Made by a program: the position numbers and the translations under genes
Notes under the pieces: generated by a model
Databases searched by the model: none
Seen by the model: only the letters and a program-made list of their open reading frames with translations
Told to the model about the DNA's origin: nothing
Assembly (NCBI RefSeq): GCF_000931445.1
Contig: NZ_CP010849.1
Location: 5,022,001-5,086,000, forward strand
Length of the DNA: 64,000 nt
From: Streptomyces cyaneogriseus subsp. noncyanogenus
Lineage (GTDB): Bacteria; Actinomycetota; Actinomycetes; Streptomycetales; Streptomycetaceae
Reading direction: 5' to 3'
Part shown: positions 8,492 through 16,891 of the stretch, piece after piece
How the letters are laid out: every line of letters starts with the position of its first letter
Numbering within the stretch: position 1 is the first letter of the stretch

Positions 8492-8589
8492 TTCCCTACG
8501 CTAAAGAAAATTTTCGAACGACTAATTACTGCCCGGTAAGCGTTCGTTCCTGATCAAGCTGGCCTCGCTGAGAGACCGATCGGGAGCAG

Positions 8590-8619
8590 TTGTGTTCGCA
8601 GCGTGACCGCCGGGACAAT
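8590..8619 (+). promoter_or_regulatory. promoter giving a leaderless NYN-domain mRNA
   Basis: TTGTGT (8590-8595), an 18-base spacer, and GACAAT (8614-8619). The -10 ends seven bases before the ATG at 8627, so the transcript would begin at or next to the start codon. No Shine-Dalgarno is present. Confidence 0.5.
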
Positions 8620-8626
8620 GGACGCG

Positions 8627-9523
8627 ATGAACGACGACCTCGCGGCCCTCAGCGCCCGCATCGACCGCACCAACGAGCTGCTGCAACGCATGCTCGCCGA
8701 GGTGGCGAAGACTCCCTCCACCCACGCGATCTTCGTCGATGCCGGATATCTCTACGCGGCGGCGGGCCGGCTGGTGGCCGGGACCGAGGACCGACGGGCC
8801 TTCGAGCTGGACGCCGAAGGGCTGATCGAGGCGCTGATCGACCGGGCCCGCTCGATCTTCGCGGACAGCCGGCTGCTGCGGGTCTACTGGTACGACGGCG
8901 CCCGGCGCCGCATCCACACCGCCGAGCAGCAGTCCATCGCCGAGCTCCCCGACGTCAAGGTCCGCCTGGGCAACCTCAACGCCAACAACCAGCAGAAGGG
9001 CGTCGACTCCCTCATCCGCTCCGACCTGGAGTCACTGGCCCGGCACCGCGCCATCAGCGACGCGGCCCTGCTCGGCGGCGACGAGGACCTGGTCTCGGCG
9101 GTCGAGGCGGCCCAGGGCTTCGGCGCCCGGGTCCACCTGTGGGGCATCGAGGCCCCGGAGGGGCGCAACCAGGCCGAGCCGCTGCTGTGGGAGGTCGACA
9201 GCCAGCGCACCCTCGACCTGGACTTCTTCAAGCCGTACGTCTCCCGCCGCACGGCCACCGCCTATGAGCCCGCCGGCACCGCCCGGCCGGCCCGCGAGGA
9301 CGTCCGCTTCGTCGGCGCGCAGATCGCGGCGAAGTGGCTGGCGGCCCGGGGGAGGGACACCCTGGTCGAGCTGCTGCCCGGCCACCCGTACCTCCCCGGC
9401 TCGGTCGACCAGGACCTCCTGGTGGAGGCGGAGGGGCTGCTCCAGTACTCCCTGCGCGGCCAGGCCGACCTGCGGCGGGCGCTGCGGGACGGGTTCTGGG
9501 ACCACTTGCAGACGCAGTACTGA
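8627..9523 (+). CDS. NYN (PIN-like) domain putative ribonuclease
   Basis: A 298-aa protein. After a short helical N-terminus the NYN domain starts at THAIFVDAGYLYAAAGRL (about residue 37), with the first metal-binding Asp. RVYWYDGA, KGVDSLIRSDLES and DAALLGGDEDLVSAV follow, supplying the acidic residues typical of PIN/NYN RNases. A C-terminal helical region follows to residue 298. NYN proteins are predicted RNA-processing or decay nucleases. The start at 8627 is preferred because a -10 lies seven bases upstream (leaderless); ATG 8618 and GTG 8603 are in-frame alternatives. Confidence 0.8.
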   Translation: MNDDLAALSARIDRTNELLQRMLAEVAKTPSTHAIFVDAGYLYAAAGRLVAGTEDRRAFELDAEGLIEALIDRARSIFADSRLLRVYWYDGARRRIHTAEQQSIAELPDVKVRLGNLNANNQQKGVDSLIRSDLESLARHRAISDAALLGGDEDLVSAVEAAQGFGARVHLWGIEAPEGRNQAEPLLWEVDSQRTLDLDFFKPYVSRRTATAYEPAGTARPAREDVRFVGAQIAAKWLAARGRDTLVELLPGHPYLPGSVDQDLLVEAEGLLQYSLRGQADLRRALRDGFWDHLQTQY

Positions 9524-9618
9524 GCGCGGGGGCCGCGTACGGGCGTGCGTGCGGGCTCGGGCGGCAACGGGCGCGGGGGCCGCGCACGGGCGGGGTACGG
9601 GCCGGGGGCGATAAGGTC

Positions 9619-10527
9619 CTAGCCCTTCTCGGCGTCCCGCCCCTCCGCCTCCGCCGGGCGGGGCGGCAGGTTGTCCCAGAAGCCGGCGAGGGCGCGGGCG
9701 GTCGGCTGGGGGCGGTCGGTGTTGGGCGAATGCTCGGCGCCGGCGATCACCGTCCGGCGGGCGCCCAGCCGCAGCGCCATGTCGTCGAGGAGCGGCACCG
9801 GCCAGGTGTCGTCGCGTTCCCCCGACACGACGTGGCACGGCAGCGGCAGCGCGGCCAGTTCCGCGACCCGGTCGGGCTCGGTGCAGAGCTGGCGGCCGGT
9901 GGCGAGCAGTTGGGCCGGGCGGGTGCCCAGCCAGCGCAGCCGCAGCCGCTCCTCGTCTCCGGGGCCGCGGAGCGGGCCGCCGACCTCCTCGGGCGGCCCC
10001 ATGGCCTGCATCGTCTCCCACACCTGTTCCATCGTCAGCACGGCGAGCGCGTCCCGCAGCAGCTTCACGCGCTCCTGCTGGGAGACGGAGATCTGGGCCG
10101 GGCCCGAGGAGAGGAGGGTGAGGGAGCGGAAGGGGGAGTGGTCGAGCAGCACGGCGGCGCGGGCGATCTGGCCGCCGAGGGAATGCCCGAGCAGGTGCAC
10201 GGGCGCGTCGAGGGCGGCGGCCTGGGCGAGCACGTCCCGCGCCAGTTCCCGCTGGGTGTAGGCCGACTCGTCGTGCGCGGGCCCGTCCGTCTCGTACTGC
10301 CCTCTGCCGTCCACGGCGACCGTGCGGTACCCGCGCGCCGCGAGCGGCTCGTGCAGCAGGGTGAAGTCCTCCTTGCTGCCGGTGAACCCGGGCAGCATCA
10401 GCACCAGCCCCTTCGGCTCGGCGCCGCCGGCCGCGGGCGAATCGACGACGGCGAACTCGCCGCGCGCGGTCCGCAGGCGGTAGGCGCGCGCGCCGGGCGG
10501 CGGGGTGAAGGTGGCGTTCCTGCTCAC
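9619..10527 (-). CDS. alpha/beta hydrolase
   Basis: A 302-aa cytoplasmic alpha/beta hydrolase. The nucleophile is the Ser of GHSLGG (about residue 133), the acid is probably in SGERDDTWPVP (about 238), and the His is in GAEHSPNTD (about 263). The oxyanion strand reads LMLPGFTGSKEDF. The gene starts with GTG at 10527 and lacks a Shine-Dalgarno; TACGCT seven bases upstream fits a leaderless start. It is convergent with the NYN gene. The 95-bp gap contains two copies of a roughly 20-bp GC-rich element. Substrate unknown. Confidence 0.85.
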   Translation of the reverse strand: MSRNATFTPPPGARAYRLRTARGEFAVVDSPAAGGAEPKGLVLMLPGFTGSKEDFTLLHEPLAARGYRTVAVDGRGQYETDGPAHDESAYTQRELARDVLAQAAALDAPVHLLGHSLGGQIARAAVLLDHSPFRSLTLLSSGPAQISVSQQERVKLLRDALAVLTMEQVWETMQAMGPPEEVGGPLRGPGDEERLRLRWLGTRPAQLLATGRQLCTEPDRVAELAALPLPCHVVSGERDDTWPVPLLDDMALRLGARRTVIAGAEHSPNTDRPQPTARALAGFWDNLPPRPAEAEGRDAEKG

Positions 10528-10567
10528 GGGCAGAGCGTATCGGGCCGCAACGGCGGCCCGGACGCCG

Positions 10568-10602
10568 CCGGCCCGGTCCCGCGCGAGGCGGGACCGGGCC
10601 GG
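10568..10602 (-). terminator. terminator of the DEAD-box helicase gene
   Basis: A perfect 15-bp GC stem CCGGCCCGGTCCCGC / GCGGGACCGGGCCGG with loop GCGAG. It is 23 bases beyond the helicase stop codon (minus strand). Confidence 0.8.
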
Positions 10603-10624
10603 ACGGACGGGTTACCGGGAGGGA

Positions 10625-13267
10625 TCAGCCCTCCGTGGACTCCGCGGGCTGAGCGGCGGCAGCCGTGGCCTTGCGGGTCCGGCGCGCCTTCGGCTTGGCC
10701 TCCGCGGCCTCACCCGAGGACTCGCCGGCGTCGGCCGCCACGGCCTTGCGGGTGCGGCGGCGCGGCGCGGCCTCCGGCTCCTGCGTGGCCTGGGCCGGGA
10801 TGCCGGCGGTGACGGCCTCCGCCTCGGCGGTGGCCTTCCGGGCGCGACGGCGCGGCTTGGTCTCCGCCGCCTCCGTCGCTTCGGCCGTGGTGTCGCCGGT
10901 GGTCTCCGTCTTGGCGGCGGCCTTGCGAGTGCGGCGGGGCTTGGCCTCGGTGGTGTCCGTCGCTTCGGCCGTGTCCGTCGTCTCGGCCTTGGCGGCGGCC
11001 TTGCGGGTGCGGCGGGGCTTGGCCTCCGCGACTTCCGCGACTTCCGCAGTCTCCGGAGTCTCCGTCTTGGCGGCGGTCTTCCGGGTGCGGCGGGGCTTGG
11101 CCTCGGTGGTGTCCGTCGCTTCGGCCGTGGCGTCGGCGGTGGTCTCCGTCTTGGCGGCGGTCTTCCGAGTGCGGCGCGGCTTGGGCTCGGTGGTGTCCGT
11201 CGCTTCGGCCGTGGCGTCGGCGGTGGTCTCCGTCTTGGCGGCGGTCTTCCGAGTGCGGCGCGGCTTGGCCTCTGCGGCTTCCGCGCCTTCCGGAGTCTCC
11301 GCCGTCTCGGCCTTGGCGGCGGCCTTGCGGGTCCGCCGGGGCTTGGCCTCGGCGGTCTCCGTGGTGGCCTCGGCCGTCTCCACCGCGGCGTCGGCGGTCG
11401 CGGCCGCCTTGCGGGTGCGGCGGCGCGGCTTGGCGGCGGGCGCCTCCGGGGCGGTGGCCGCCTCCGCGAGCGGTGCCGGAGCGGCGGTGGCCTCGGACGC
11501 CGGGATCTCGGCGGCCGGCGACTCCTCGGTGGCCGTGACGGCGGCGGCGTCCGCCGGCTGCGCGGTCTTGCGCGTGCGCCGGCGGCGCGGCTGCGCCGGG
11601 GCCTCGGCGCTCGCCACGGGGGCGGCCTCGGGTGCCGCTTCGGTGGCCTGCGGAGCCGTCTCGCGCGGGGGCGCGGTCGTCACGGCCGCCTCGGCGGTCG
11701 CACCGGTCACCGGCTGCCGCGTCACCGCCCCACCGCGGGTACGGCGCCGGCGGCGCAGCGTACGGCCCGGCTTGTCGGCCTCCTCCGCCGTACCCTCCGT
11801 ACCCCCGGCGGTCACGGCGTCCGGCGCCGTGGTGGCGGGGGACGCGGCGTCCAGCGGTGTCCCGCCGCGCGTGCGGCGACGGCGGCGCGGCGTACGGTCC
11901 GAACGCTCGCGGTCGTCCGGGCGGGAGTCACGCCGGTCGTCCCGGTCACCCCGGCCGCCACGCCCGCGGCCGGCCCGGCCACCGGGCTCGCCGAGGTCCT
12001 CCAGCTCCTCCGCGTCCAGCCCGGCGCGCGTGCGCGCCGCGCGCGGCAGGACGCCCTTGGTGCCCTCGGGGATGCCGAGGTCGGAGTAGAGGTGCGGGGA
12101 GCTGGAGTACGTCTCGACCGGGTCGTTGAAGTCCAGCTGCAGCGCCTTGTTGATCAGCTGCCAGCGCGGGATGTCGTCCCAGTCGACGAACGTGATCGCC
12201 GTACCCTTGGCGCCCGCGCGGCCGGTGCGGCCGACGCGGTGCAGGTACGTCTTCTCGTCCTCCGGCGACTGGTAGTTGATGACGTGGGTCACGCCCTCGA
12301 CGTCGATGCCGCGGGCGGCGACGTCGGTGCAGACGAGCACGTCCACCTTGCCGTTGCGGAAGGCGCGCAGCGCCTGCTCGCGGGCGCCCTGCCCGAGGTC
12401 GCCGTGGACCGCGCCGGCGGCGAATCCGCGTCGCTGGAGCTGCTCGGCGATGTCGGCCGCCGTCCGCTTGGTCCGGCAGAAGATCATCGCCAGTCCGCGG
12501 CCGTCGGCCTGGAGGATGCGGGCGATCATCTCCGGCTTGTCCATGGAGTGCGCGCGGTAGACGAACTGCTTGATGTTGGCGACCGTCATGCCCTCGTCGT
12601 CCGGCGCGGTGGCGCGGATGTGCGTGGGGCGGGACATGTAGCGGCGGGCCAGTCCGATGACCGCGCCCGGCATGGTCGCCGAGAACAGCATGGTCTGGCG
12701 CTTGGCCGGGAGCATGCCGATGATCTTCTCGACGTCGGGCAGGAAGCCCAGGTCGAGCATCTCGTCGGCCTCGTCGAGGACCAGGCACTTGACGTGCTTC
12801 AGGTCCAGCTTCTTCTGGCCGGCCAGGTCCAGCAGGCGGCCCGGGGTGCCGACGACGACGTCGACGCCCTTCTTCAGGGCCTCGACCTGCGGCTCGTACG
12901 CCCGGCCGCCGTAGATCGCGGTGACGCGCACATTGCGCACCTTGCCCGCGGTCAGCAGGTCGTTGGTCACCTGCACGCACAGCTCGCGCGTCGGGACGAC
13001 GACGAGGGCCTGCGGGGCGTCGGTGAGGGCCTCGGGACGGGCGCGGCCCGCCTCCACGTCGGCGGGGACGGTCACGCGCTCCAGGAGCGGAAGACCGAAG
13101 CCCAGCGTCTTGCCGGTACCGGTCTTGGCCTGGCCGATGACGTCCGAGCCCGACAGGGCCACGGGGAGCGTCATCTCCTGGATGGGGAAGGGGGTGATGA
13201 TGCCGACGGCCTCCAGGGCCTCGGCGGTCTCGGGGAGGATTCCCAGGGATCGGAACGTCGTAGTCAG
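10625..13267 (-). CDS. DEAD-box RNA helicase with long repetitive basic/acidic tail
   Basis: An RhlE/DeaD-type ATP-dependent RNA helicase of about 880 aa. Core motifs: Q-motif (F5 and Q30), Walker A AKTGTGKT (47-54), PTREL, GTPGRLLD, DEAD, SAT, and HRVGRTGRAG near 370. The core ends near residue 425. The remaining 450 residues are an Arg-rich RG region followed by about a dozen repeats of a basic block (KPRRTRKAAAK) alternating with a Thr/Glu/Ala/Asp block; this is a disordered, probably RNA-binding tail. The N-terminus must lie at LTTTFRSLG, which begins with CTG (13267) seven bases after GAAGAGG. No ATG/GTG fits; the next in-frame start is 13369. Confidence 0.85.
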   Translation of the reverse strand: MTTTFRSLGILPETAEALEAVGIITPFPIQEMTLPVALSGSDVIGQAKTGTGKTLGFGLPLLERVTVPADVEAGRARPEALTDAPQALVVVPTRELCVQVTNDLLTAGKVRNVRVTAIYGGRAYEPQVEALKKGVDVVVGTPGRLLDLAGQKKLDLKHVKCLVLDEADEMLDLGFLPDVEKIIGMLPAKRQTMLFSATMPGAVIGLARRYMSRPTHIRATAPDDEGMTVANIKQFVYRAHSMDKPEMIARILQADGRGLAMIFCRTKRTAADIAEQLQRRGFAAGAVHGDLGQGAREQALRAFRNGKVDVLVCTDVAARGIDVEGVTHVINYQSPEDEKTYLHRVGRTGRAGAKGTAITFVDWDDIPRWQLINKALQLDFNDPVETYSSSPHLYSDLGIPEGTKGVLPRAARTRAGLDAEELEDLGEPGGRAGRGRGGRGDRDDRRDSRPDDRERSDRTPRRRRRTRGGTPLDAASPATTAPDAVTAGGTEGTAEEADKPGRTLRRRRRTRGGAVTRQPVTGATAEAAVTTAPPRETAPQATEAAPEAAPVASAEAPAQPRRRRTRKTAQPADAAAVTATEESPAAEIPASEATAAPAPLAEAATAPEAPAAKPRRRTRKAAATADAAVETAEATTETAEAKPRRTRKAAAKAETAETPEGAEAAEAKPRRTRKTAAKTETTADATAEATDTTEPKPRRTRKTAAKTETTADATAEATDTTEAKPRRTRKTAAKTETPETAEVAEVAEAKPRRTRKAAAKAETTDTAEATDTTEAKPRRTRKAAAKTETTGDTTAEATEAAETKPRRRARKATAEAEAVTAGIPAQATQEPEAAPRRRTRKAVAADAGESSGEAAEAKPKARRTRKATAAAAQPAESTEG
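10885..11345 (-). repeat. 78-84 bp in-frame tandem repeats in the helicase tail
   Basis: Consecutive units of 78 or 84 bases encode KPRRTRK plus an acidic/Thr spacer. The two units at 11102-11185 and 11186-11269 are nearly identical. Unit length is always a multiple of three, so copy-number change would not shift the frame. Confidence 0.85.
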
Positions 13268-13703
13268 GGTGCTGCCTCTTCTGTGTGTGCGGCGCGAGGC
13301 GAGCGCGGGGGTCGTGTCGCGTGACCGTGCCGGGGACTCCGGCCGCCCACGCGGGCGGGCCGTTGGCACGGGACCACTGCCGACGCTCTAGCGCTCGAAC
13401 CGCTGAGGGTTCCCCCTCCGGTCGCCGTACGCGCGGTATTGCCGTACGGCCGGAAAGGGCTGTCGGGTCGGAGCCGATCGGGCCACCGACCGGGCATCCT
13501 CATACGTGCGGCCCGTCCAATACATGACGCACGCGACGCGTACGACGAGTACTCGTGTACCCGTACGCCACATACTCGGCAGGCAGCATTACCACCATAC
13601 CCCGGATCGGCGCACATGCGATGGCCGATTTCGGCACGTAGTCGTCATCACACTGATCGACCAGGGCCTTCCGCCTGACGGGGGGCGGGCTATTGTGCGC
13701 TTC
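13268..13703. other. intergenic/leader region upstream of the helicase, with palindrome
   Basis: A 436-base divergent region. It contains the perfect 12-bp palindrome ACGAGTACTCGT (13545-13556) inside a run of TACG-rich sequence. A -10-like TATTGT (13691-13696) is seven bases before the ferritin-like start. The helicase may have a long 5' leader, as cold-shock-type helicases often do. No gene is supported here. Confidence 0.45.
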
Positions 13704-14459
13704 ATGACGAGCTCTGACAAGCCTGGCAACGCAGCAGACGCCCCCGCAGAATCGACCGGAGCCACCGCAGTCGCGGCCCTCGACTGGGCCACGGCCGCCG
13801 CCGACCCGCAGTACCGCGCCGCGGTCGTGGACCTGCTCGGCGCGCTCGCGTACGGGGAGCTCGCGGCGTTCGAGCGGCTCGCGGAGGACGCCAAGCTGGC
13901 GCCGACGCTGGAGGACAAGGCGGAGCTGGCGAAGATGGCGTCGGCGGAGTTCCACCACTTCGAGCGGCTGCGGAACCGGCTGGCCGAGATCGGCGAGGAG
14001 CCGACGGGGGCGATGGAGCCGTTCGTCGCCGCCTACGAGGGCTTCCACAAGCAGACGGCGCCCTCGGACTGGCTGGAGGGACTCGTCAAGGCGTACGTCG
14101 GCGACTCCATCGCCAGCGACTTCTACCGCGAGGTCGCGGCCCGGCTCGACTCCGACACCCGCTCCCTGGTGCTCGCCGTGCTGGACGACACCGGGCACGC
14201 CAGCTTCGCGGTGGAGAAGGTGCGCGCGGCGATCGACGCGGAGCCGCGCGTGGGCGGGCGGCTGGCGCTGTGGGCGCGGCGCCTGATGGGCGAGGCCCTG
14301 TCGCAGTCCCAGCGGGTGGTCGCCGACCGTGACGCGCTGTCGACGATGCTGGTGGGCGGTGTCGCGGACGGATTCGACCTCGCCGAGGTCGGCAGGATGT
14401 TCTCCCGGATCACCGAGGCGCACACCAAGCGGATGGCGGCGCTGGGTCTGGCCGCTTAG
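13704..14459 (+). CDS. ferritin-like (MiaE-type) putative diiron protein
   Basis: A 251-aa protein, helical throughout. Likely metal ligands are a Glu in YGELAAFERL, the EFHHFE cluster (SAEFHHFERL, about residue 76), an Asp/Glu in YVGDSIASDFYREV, and DDTGHASF (about residue 160). The family is annotated as ferritin-like/MiaE-like tRNA hydroxylase; hydroxylase activity is inferred from the fold only. The start at 13704 follows TATTGT by seven bases and is probably leaderless. In mycobacteria an equivalent gene sits beside RhlE, as here. Confidence 0.7.
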   Translation: MTSSDKPGNAADAPAESTGATAVAALDWATAAADPQYRAAVVDLLGALAYGELAAFERLAEDAKLAPTLEDKAELAKMASAEFHHFERLRNRLAEIGEEPTGAMEPFVAAYEGFHKQTAPSDWLEGLVKAYVGDSIASDFYREVAARLDSDTRSLVLAVLDDTGHASFAVEKVRAAIDAEPRVGGRLALWARRLMGEALSQSQRVVADRDALSTMLVGGVADGFDLAEVGRMFSRITEAHTKRMAALGLAA

Positions 14460-14560
14460 GCGGGATTCCCCGCCCGGTCCTCCGAGCCCGCGGCGCCTTC
14501 GGCTCCGGGAGGGTCTCCCGCCGCCTGCGTCCCGGGGCGGGCGCCGCCTCCGGCGGCCGG

Positions 14561-14830
14561 TCAGACAGTCGCCGAGCGGCGCCCGAGCCTTCCCGCGGGC
14601 CGCAGCAGCAGCGACAGCGCGGCCAGTGAGACGGCCGCCGCGCCCAGGAGCACCATCGGCAGGCTTCCGGCGTCCAGCGCGCTGTGCGTGACGAAGGCCC
14701 CGAACAGGGACCCGGCGATGCCCGTCGGCAGCACGAGGGCGCGGGCCGGGAGCCGGTGCGGCAGGCGGTGGGCGGCGGTCCCGGCCAGGACGAGACCGAG
14801 GACGAAGGAGCTGAGCGCTTCCAGGAGCAT
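14561..14830 (-). CDS. small membrane protein (89 aa)
   Basis: An 89-aa hydrophobic protein starting MLLEALSSFVLGLVLAGTAA, with three likely membrane spans (about residues 3-20, 28-48 and 53-72) and a basic C-terminus (RPAGRLGRRSATV). A strong Shine-Dalgarno (GGAGGG) lies eight bases before the ATG. The frame upstream to 15106 is Arg-rich and not credible. Function unknown. Confidence 0.65.
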   Translation of the reverse strand: MLLEALSSFVLGLVLAGTAAHRLPHRLPARALVLPTGIAGSLFGAFVTHSALDAGSLPMVLLGAAAVSLAALSLLLRPAGRLGRRSATV

Positions 14831-15013
14831 GTCGGGGTCCCTCCCACGCGGCCGGCCTGCCCGAAACGGTCCCAGTCGTCCTACCCGTGACCTGCGGAAT
14901 GCAATCCTCCTCTGTGGAGGACATGTGGTCCGCCTGTGTGCGGGCCGGACGCGCGGGCGCGCGGTCACCGGCACCCGTCCGGCCCGGTGGCGCGCTCGGT
15001 CCCGCGGCAACGC

Positions 15014-15048
15014 GAAGGGCCCGGCGGTGCACGACCGCCGGGCCCTTC
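15014..15048 (-). terminator. terminator of the DUF3107 gene
   Basis: A perfect 14-bp stem GAAGGGCCCGGCGG / CCGCCGGGCCCTTC with a 7-base loop, starting 18 bases downstream of the DUF3107 stop codon on the minus strand. Confidence 0.75.
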
Positions 15049-15065
15049 CCGTCACCGCGCCGCGG

Positions 15066-15293
15066 CTACAGCGCGCCGAAGCCCACCTTGCGCGGGGCCG
15101 GCTCACCGATCTCGACGTACGCGAGGCGGTCGGCCGGGACCAGCACCTTGCGGCCGTGCTCGTCCACGAGGCTGAGCAGCTGCGCCTTGCCGGCCAGGGC
15201 GTCGGCCACGATCCGCTCGACCTCCTCGGCGCTCTGACCGCTCTCCAGCACGATCTCGCGGGGCGCGTGCTGCACGCCGATCTTGACCTCCAC
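15066..15293 (-). CDS. DUF3107 family protein
   Basis: A 75-aa protein from the GTG at 15293 (GGAGGG seven bases upstream). It reads VEVKIGVQHAPREIVLESGQ, then the helix SAEEVERIVADALAG, two strands, and ends in VPADRLAYVEIGE and RKVGFGAL. This is the DUF3107 signature; the mycobacterial homologue is the small protein TB9.4. It is the partner of the upstream TetR gene in both genera. Biochemical role unknown. Confidence 0.85.
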   Translation of the reverse strand: MEVKIGVQHAPREIVLESGQSAEEVERIVADALAGKAQLLSLVDEHGRKVLVPADRLAYVEIGEPAPRKVGFGAL

Positions 15294-15438
15294 GGCTATG
15301 TCCCTCCGACGGTCAGTGAAGTGCGCGACCTTCCGCGCCGTACCCAGCACACATTAGCCCGCGCGAGCGCACGGCACGCTGCGCCCGCGAACGCCACGAG
15401 CGAACAGGCGACGGGAACAAAGCCCCGGTCGGCGCCTG

Positions 15439-16083
15439 TCAGTGGTGCTGGTCGTTGCCGTGCAGGGGGAATCCCGCGATGCCCCGCCAGGCCAGCGAGG
15501 CCAGCAACTGGACGGCCTGGTCGCGCGGCACGCTGCGGTCGCTGTGCAGCCAGGAGCGGGCCACCACCTGGGCGAGGCCGCCCAGGCCCGACGCGAGCAG
15601 CATCGACTCCGCGCGCGAGAGGCCGGTGTCCTCGGCGATGACGTCGCAGATCGCCTCCGCACACTCGTTCGTGACCTTGTCGACGCGCTCGCGGACGGCG
15701 GGCTCGTTGGTCAGGTCCGACTCGAAGACGAGGCGGAAGGCCCCGCCGTCGTCCTCGACGTACGCGAAATAGGCGTCCATCGTCGCCCGGACGCGCTGCT
15801 TGTTGTCGCTCGTCGACGCCAGCGCGTTCCGCACCGACTGGATGAGGGACTCGCAGTGCTGGTCCAGCAGGGCCAGGTAGAGGTCGAGCTTGCCCGGGAA
15901 GTGCTGGTAGAGCACCGGCTTGCTCACCCCGGCGCGCTCGGCGATGTCGTCCATCGCGGCCGCGTGGTAGCCCTGCGCCACGAAGACCTCCTGCGCGGCG
16001 CCCAGGAGCTGGTTCCGTCGGGCACGGCGCGGCAGGCGCGTGCCCCGCGGGCGTACCGCCTCTGTCTGCTCGATGGCTGTCAC
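15439..16083 (-). CDS. TetR-family transcriptional regulator
   Basis: A 214-aa regulator. The helix-turn-helix lies in residues 30-65 (LLGAAQEVFVAQGYHAAAMD, then IAERAGVSKPVLYQHFPGK), the canonical TetR N-domain. The C-terminal helical domain ends in a His-rich tail (HGNDQHH). The GTG at 16083 has GGGAGG four bases upstream. It is conserved beside DUF3107 in actinobacteria. The ligand is unknown; regulation of its own operon is plausible. Confidence 0.85.
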   Translation of the reverse strand: MTAIEQTEAVRPRGTRLPRRARRNQLLGAAQEVFVAQGYHAAAMDDIAERAGVSKPVLYQHFPGKLDLYLALLDQHCESLIQSVRNALASTSDNKQRVRATMDAYFAYVEDDGGAFRLVFESDLTNEPAVRERVDKVTNECAEAICDVIAEDTGLSRAESMLLASGLGGLAQVVARSWLHSDRSVPRDQAVQLLASLAWRGIAGFPLHGNDQHH

Positions 16084-16317
16084 GCCGCCTCCCAAAATCG
16101 TCCACTCGCGGTGTGCGCCGCGCCGCCATCGTACTTTTCGGTAACCGTGGTGTGCGCGCCGCGAGCGCAGAATTTCACGTACCGGACGGTGACGAAAGCC
16201 GCGCAGAAGGTTTCAAACATGCTCAGGCCGGGCAAGTATCGGCTCTTTCCTGCTCGGCGGCATCCTCGGCCGCCCTGTCGCGGGCCGCCGGGGTCACCGC
16301 ACCGCCGGATCAGCCGG

Positions 16318-16542
16318 TCACCGGTAGTCGTCCTCGTCGAGGGTGACGATCCGGGTCTGCTCCATCAGGTCGGCCTCGCTGGCGCGGTCGGGGTCCACGC
16401 CGGTCAGCGGGTCGTCGCGGTGCGGCGCGATGTCCGCGTGCTGCTCGGCCGCGTCGACCTCCGGGGCCTCGACGCCGAACTCCTGGTCCTCCCGTGTCTC
16501 CTCGTCCTCGAAGGTCTCGGGGTCGGTGGGGTCTACGGCCAT
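16318..16542 (-). CDS. small acidic hypothetical protein
   Basis: A 74-aa, very acidic protein (about a third Asp/Glu), starting MAVDPTDPETFEDEETREDQ and ending RIVTLDEDDYR. The ATG at 16542 has AAGGGAG six bases upstream. It lacks obvious secondary structure and is probably intrinsically disordered. Function unknown. Confidence 0.6.
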   Translation of the reverse strand: MAVDPTDPETFEDEETREDQEFGVEAPEVDAAEQHADIAPHRDDPLTGVDPDRASEADLMEQTRIVTLDEDDYR

Positions 16543-16891
16543 GGTGGGCTCCCTTCCTACGAACGTCCCTGAAAGATGCAGGGGCCACATGCGGGTGCCC
16601 TCTGTACGAGCCTAGGAGACACCCGGTCCGGACGCTATGCGATCCGCTCCCGCTCCGTGACGGAGCGCTGTGGCGCCCGTGCGCCGCCGCCGTCCCGGGG
16701 CGGCCGGTCGTGACGGCCTGCCGGGGCGGCCTCCCGCGCGGCCCGTCGTCCGCCCGGTGGACCGCCTCCGTCCCTCGTGTACCTCTTGTATGCACCGGTA
16801 CGGCCGCTCTATGCGTGGAACCTGCCGCGCGAAACCGGCTTGTGACGGCGAACACGTGAGCCAGTGCGTGATCACCTCGTAACATTGCCGC
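16543..16891. other. divergent intergenic region with a candidate promoter
   Basis: About 350 bases between the acidic-protein gene and the hydrolase. TTGTAT (16786-16791), an 18-base spacer and TATGCG (16810-16815) form a plausible promoter for the hydrolase with a leader of about 70 bases. Alternatively TAACAT (16880-16885), six bases before the ATG at 16892, could give a leaderless message. Nothing else recognised. Confidence 0.4.

Noticed and set aside
9524..9618. GC-rich direct repeats as a mobile or CRISPR element
   Set aside because: Only two imperfect copies of about 20 bp in a convergent gap; no spacers or cas genes.
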